64,000 nt of DNA from Gloeopeniophorella convolvens. Lineage: Eukaryota > Basidiomycota > Agaricomycetes > Russulales. Positions within the stretch are counted from its first letter, which is position 1. Each line of letters begins with the position of its first letter. Of this stretch, positions 61,188 to 64,000 are shown one piece after another. The notes under the pieces were generated by a model. The model worked only from the letters and a program-made list of their open reading frames with translations. It was not told the origin of the DNA and searched no databases. The stretch is from contig WTXD01000024.1 of the NCBI GenBank assembly GCA_022496205.1, positions 124,001-188,000 on the forward strand. The letters run 5' to 3'. The position numbers and the translations under genes are program-made.

Positions 61188-61836
61188 TGTATGTCTATAA
61201 TATCGTTTAATTAGTACAGTACGCCTCTGCATGACATCGCTCGTCATGGGTTCTCACTTCCATGTCTTTGCGTGCCACCGACGGAATTCGGATGCCAGTT
61301 CAACACGAGTCTCGTGACCACCAGCCGAACGGCGGTGGCCGGGCCGAGCGCCGATTCCCACTTTCTTTGCTAGCCAGCGACGCGACGACTCCAGAGTCCA
61401 ACTTTCATGCGCGTGATAGTCCGCCGCAGCACCGCTGATCACAAGTTGCCCGCTAAGTGGGTTGGTCCTGCTGGTAAAATCCTGCGCTTCTGCCTTGTTC
61501 CCGTCGTTCTGGTCGCCGGTGGGGTGGTGTCACTGTATGGGAAGGGTTCCAATCGGGATCCGCCTTTCTAGGCCCTTGACAGTGTGTGGGAGTTCGAACG
61601 CGGCTGGCAGCCAGTGCAAGTGAATGGGATGTGCCTAACACCCATCGGGCTCAACGACACTTCTTACCTCGACGTCGTACGAGGCGCCGTATACACATGT
61701 GAGCCGTCATGTGAGTCACCATTTGCTTCTTCCATCATCTGATGCTACGCCAGTCCTACTTATCGCACCCCGGGCCTCCTTTATATCGTGACATCCTCGA
61801 TCACAATGCGCTCTCACCCCGGAGGCTGCCACAGCG
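61188..61836. promoter_or_regulatory. Intergenic region upstream of the diverged P450
   Basis: Contains a copy of the dispersed motif (61307-61345, ACGAGTCTCGTGACCACCAG then CCGAACGGCGGTGGCC). A TATA-like TTATATCG at 61781-61788 lies about 50 nt before the P450 ATG. No gene is supported. Confidence 0.5.
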
Positions 61837-64000
61837 ATGACTGCTGCTCTGCCCTTTCTCAACTCTGGCGTCGTCGCCCTTATCATCTGTCTTGCGTTTC
61901 TGACGCTCGCTCGCAAAGCTGGCAAGCAACGAAGACAATCGCTTCCTCCCGGCCCACGAGGATGGCCTATCATCGGAAACCTGTTCGATATCCCTGCAAG
62001 ACATTCATGGCTCGCATATGTGAAGATGGGACAGAAATATGGTACGCAATCACCTATCGATACTCATTATCCCGTGACACGAGTTTTGGTAGGGTCGGAT
62101 ATCATCTCTGTTCAGGTTCTCGGTCAGGTTATCGTGGTGCTGAACTCAGTCAGAGCTGCCAAGGACCTTCTCGAGAAGTGCGGAGACGTGTACTCGGATC
62201 GTCCCCCTGTCCCCTTCTTTGATATGTGCCAGCCTTTCTTTCCTTGACCCCGAGGCGACCGAACTCACAAGATAGTGAAGGATGGATTGGAATGGATATG
62301 AAGCGATGCTTCGCTATCCGGAGCCGTGGCGCTCGAGCCGCAAGGTCCTAGACCGGTGCTTGCGACCAGGTTCAGTTGCCTTGTATCGCCCAATGCAGCT
62401 AGCAAAGGCGCGCTCGCTTCTAAATCGCCTCCTTGAATGTCCTGAAGAGCTGCAAGCGCATATAGAATTGTGGGTCTTCGGGGCTGCACTATATTCTAAA
62501 TGTCCACCGAGGCCCCTGATCCCCGCTTCTGTGACAGACTGCAAGGAGAAATCATTTTGTCGATGACATATGGTTATGATGTCAAAGAGAGGGATGACAA
62601 ATTCCTCGTTCTTGCAAAAAAACTAGTAGAGATCGCGGCACCGAGCTTTCTTCCTGGTGCTGCACTTGTCAACCAAATCCCTCTACGTATGGAAAAGTCA
62701 AGCAAAATCTGCCTAATCATTCACGTTTTGTTATAGTGCAACATATTCCGGGGTGGATACCATGGCTCAGCTATCAGCCGCATGCTCGTCTGGGTCGCGA
62801 CGGATGGCAGGAAGTCATACACACTTCAATGCGTTTCGCAAAGGAAAGCATAGTACGTCTATGCACTGTTTATTTTCACCACGTAAAGGTTATCGCTAAT
62901 GTGTAATCTCAGGAAACGGGGACAGCAACCCAGTCGTTCGTCCTTGAAAATCTACAGGAAATCCAAGGGGCGGACGACGCCAAACGCGACAAGGCAGAAT
63001 CGCTTATTAGCACAGCGCTTGCATCAATATACGTTGGTGCGATTGCCAGTTCTCATCATCCAAACCCTCTTGAACGGTATTGACTTCAATATAGCTGGGG
63101 CAGATACAGTACGTCAGCGCACTCAGCGCTCCGAAGTTTACTGTGTCGCAAGGCTAATGGAATCGCCGATAGACCGTGAATGCCATGATGACATTCTTCT
63201 TGGCCGTTTTGCTCCACCCCAACGTTCAGACAATGGCACAGGCCGAGCTTGACGCTGTCACAGGACGAGAGCGTCTGCCAACGTTCGAAGACCGCCCAAA
63301 TCTGCCATATGTCGACGCAATCTGTAAAGAAGTGATGCGGTGGAACACGGTGGCTCCTGTTGGTGCGTTGCCCCCCATAATCGACCGCCGACGTCTTCTT
63401 AACGACGAGGTGTAGGTGTTCCTCATGCAACGACAGAAGATAGCATGTACAAAGGTTGGTTCATACCGAAAGGCTCGTCTCTTCCCATATCCCTCGGACA
63501 TGCATTATGATGTATCTATAGGAGCCGTGGTCATGGCAAATGCTTGGTGAGCAACTACATGTCGCACGTCAGCCCCACCACGGCTCATGTTACTCAGGGC
63601 GATGCTGCGCGATCCAGTTACATATTCGGATCCAGATGCCTTCAAACCAGAACGTTTCCTAGATGCAGATGGCGACCTCATCGACGACCCAACGATCAGC
63701 GTCGCCTTCGGATTCGGGAAGCGTATCTGCCCAGGGCGACATGTCGCCGATGCAACGCTTTTCATTGTGGTTGCGTCCCTGCTCTCGGTATTCAAAGTCC
63801 AGAAACCGCGGGCTCCTGAAGGGAGAGAGATCCCTTTTGACTATTCATACACAGGTGCCTTGCTGAAGTAGGTGCAACTGGATGTTCCATGAGTTCTCTG
63901 AGTGCATTCTCTGATTCAGAACCTTTTCAGCTGTCCCAACCCCTTTCCTTGCTCTGTCGTTTCACGGGACGGGAAGGCCGAGGCGTTGATCACGGCAGAA
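61837..64000 (+). CDS. Cytochrome P450, diverged paralogue, 3' end cut by the window
   Basis: The same gene architecture as the array P450s, but clearly diverged in sequence. Readable after splicing are a N-terminal anchor (VVALIICLAFLTLA), PPGPRGWPIIGNLFDIPARH, the RAAKDLLEKCGDVYSDRPPV segment, AGADT with TVNAMMTFF, KEVMRW, FKPERFLDADGD and haem loop FGFGKRICPGRHVADATLF. The last exon begins after GTAGGT...TTTCAG and reads CPNPFPCSVVSRDGKAEALI before the window ends, about ten codons short of the expected stop. All frames are open. One intron (63473-63521) appears to use a GC donor: AAAG/GCTCGT where the other copies have AAAG/GTACGC. The haem Cys and EXXR residues are intact, so it should be active. 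Likely the older neighbour from which, or with which, the cassette P450s expanded. Confidence 0.85.

Overview
The window is nuclear DNA from a filamentous fungus, most likely an agaricomycete basidiomycete. Genes are cut by many short GT-AG introns (mostly 42-70 nt). F-box and cytochrome P450 genes are locally expanded, and the recognisable housekeeping proteins (phospholipase D1, CreA, importin-7/8, Arp6) have fungal architecture. There is no bacterial-style operon, rRNA gene or CRISPR array, and I found no convincing tRNA.

Left part (1-28 kb): a small unknown gene (1261-1613) lies tail to tail with a large PX-PH phospholipase D gene on the minus strand (1877-8071). About 6 kb of GC-rich DNA without a supportable gene follows, then a two-finger C2H2 repressor of the CreA/Mig1 type (14065-15770). 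Next come two minus-strand genes in very GC-rich DNA, an importin-beta family karyopherin (16474-20748) and actin-related protein 6 (21080-22868), and a plus-strand PH-domain protein (24327-27862). This block looks like conserved, gene-sparse core genome.

Right part (28-64 kb): composition drops towards balanced GC and the region is accessory in character. It holds three F-box genes (28484, 30553, 33044), then a chain of duplicated cassettes. Each cassette carries a broken copy of the C-terminal tail of the third F-box gene, a spacer, and one cytochrome P450 of a single subfamily. I see one P450 5' stub (35415), one full-length copy with a 1-nt deletion (38640-40807), one intact 516-residue copy (46150-48327) and one with a 1-nt deletion immediately before the haem-binding loop (56408-58578). 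A more diverged P450 (61837 onward, cut by the window end) follows a fourth F-box gene (59486-61187). A secreted small protein gene (49472-50198) sits between cassettes.

The cassettes are interleaved with dispersed repeats that share left-hand and right-hand terminal sequences. One copy carries an intact four-exon gene for a cysteine-cluster protein (35740-37274). Two others carry paralogous copies of an unrecognised multi-exon gene (41895-43420 and 53543-54990). Short remnants of the same termini occur elsewhere. The best reading is a tandem P450/F-box cluster built and broken up by repeated segmental duplication around a gene-carrying repeat family. All splice sites were read by eye from frame continuity and paralogue comparison, so exact exon ends need transcript support.
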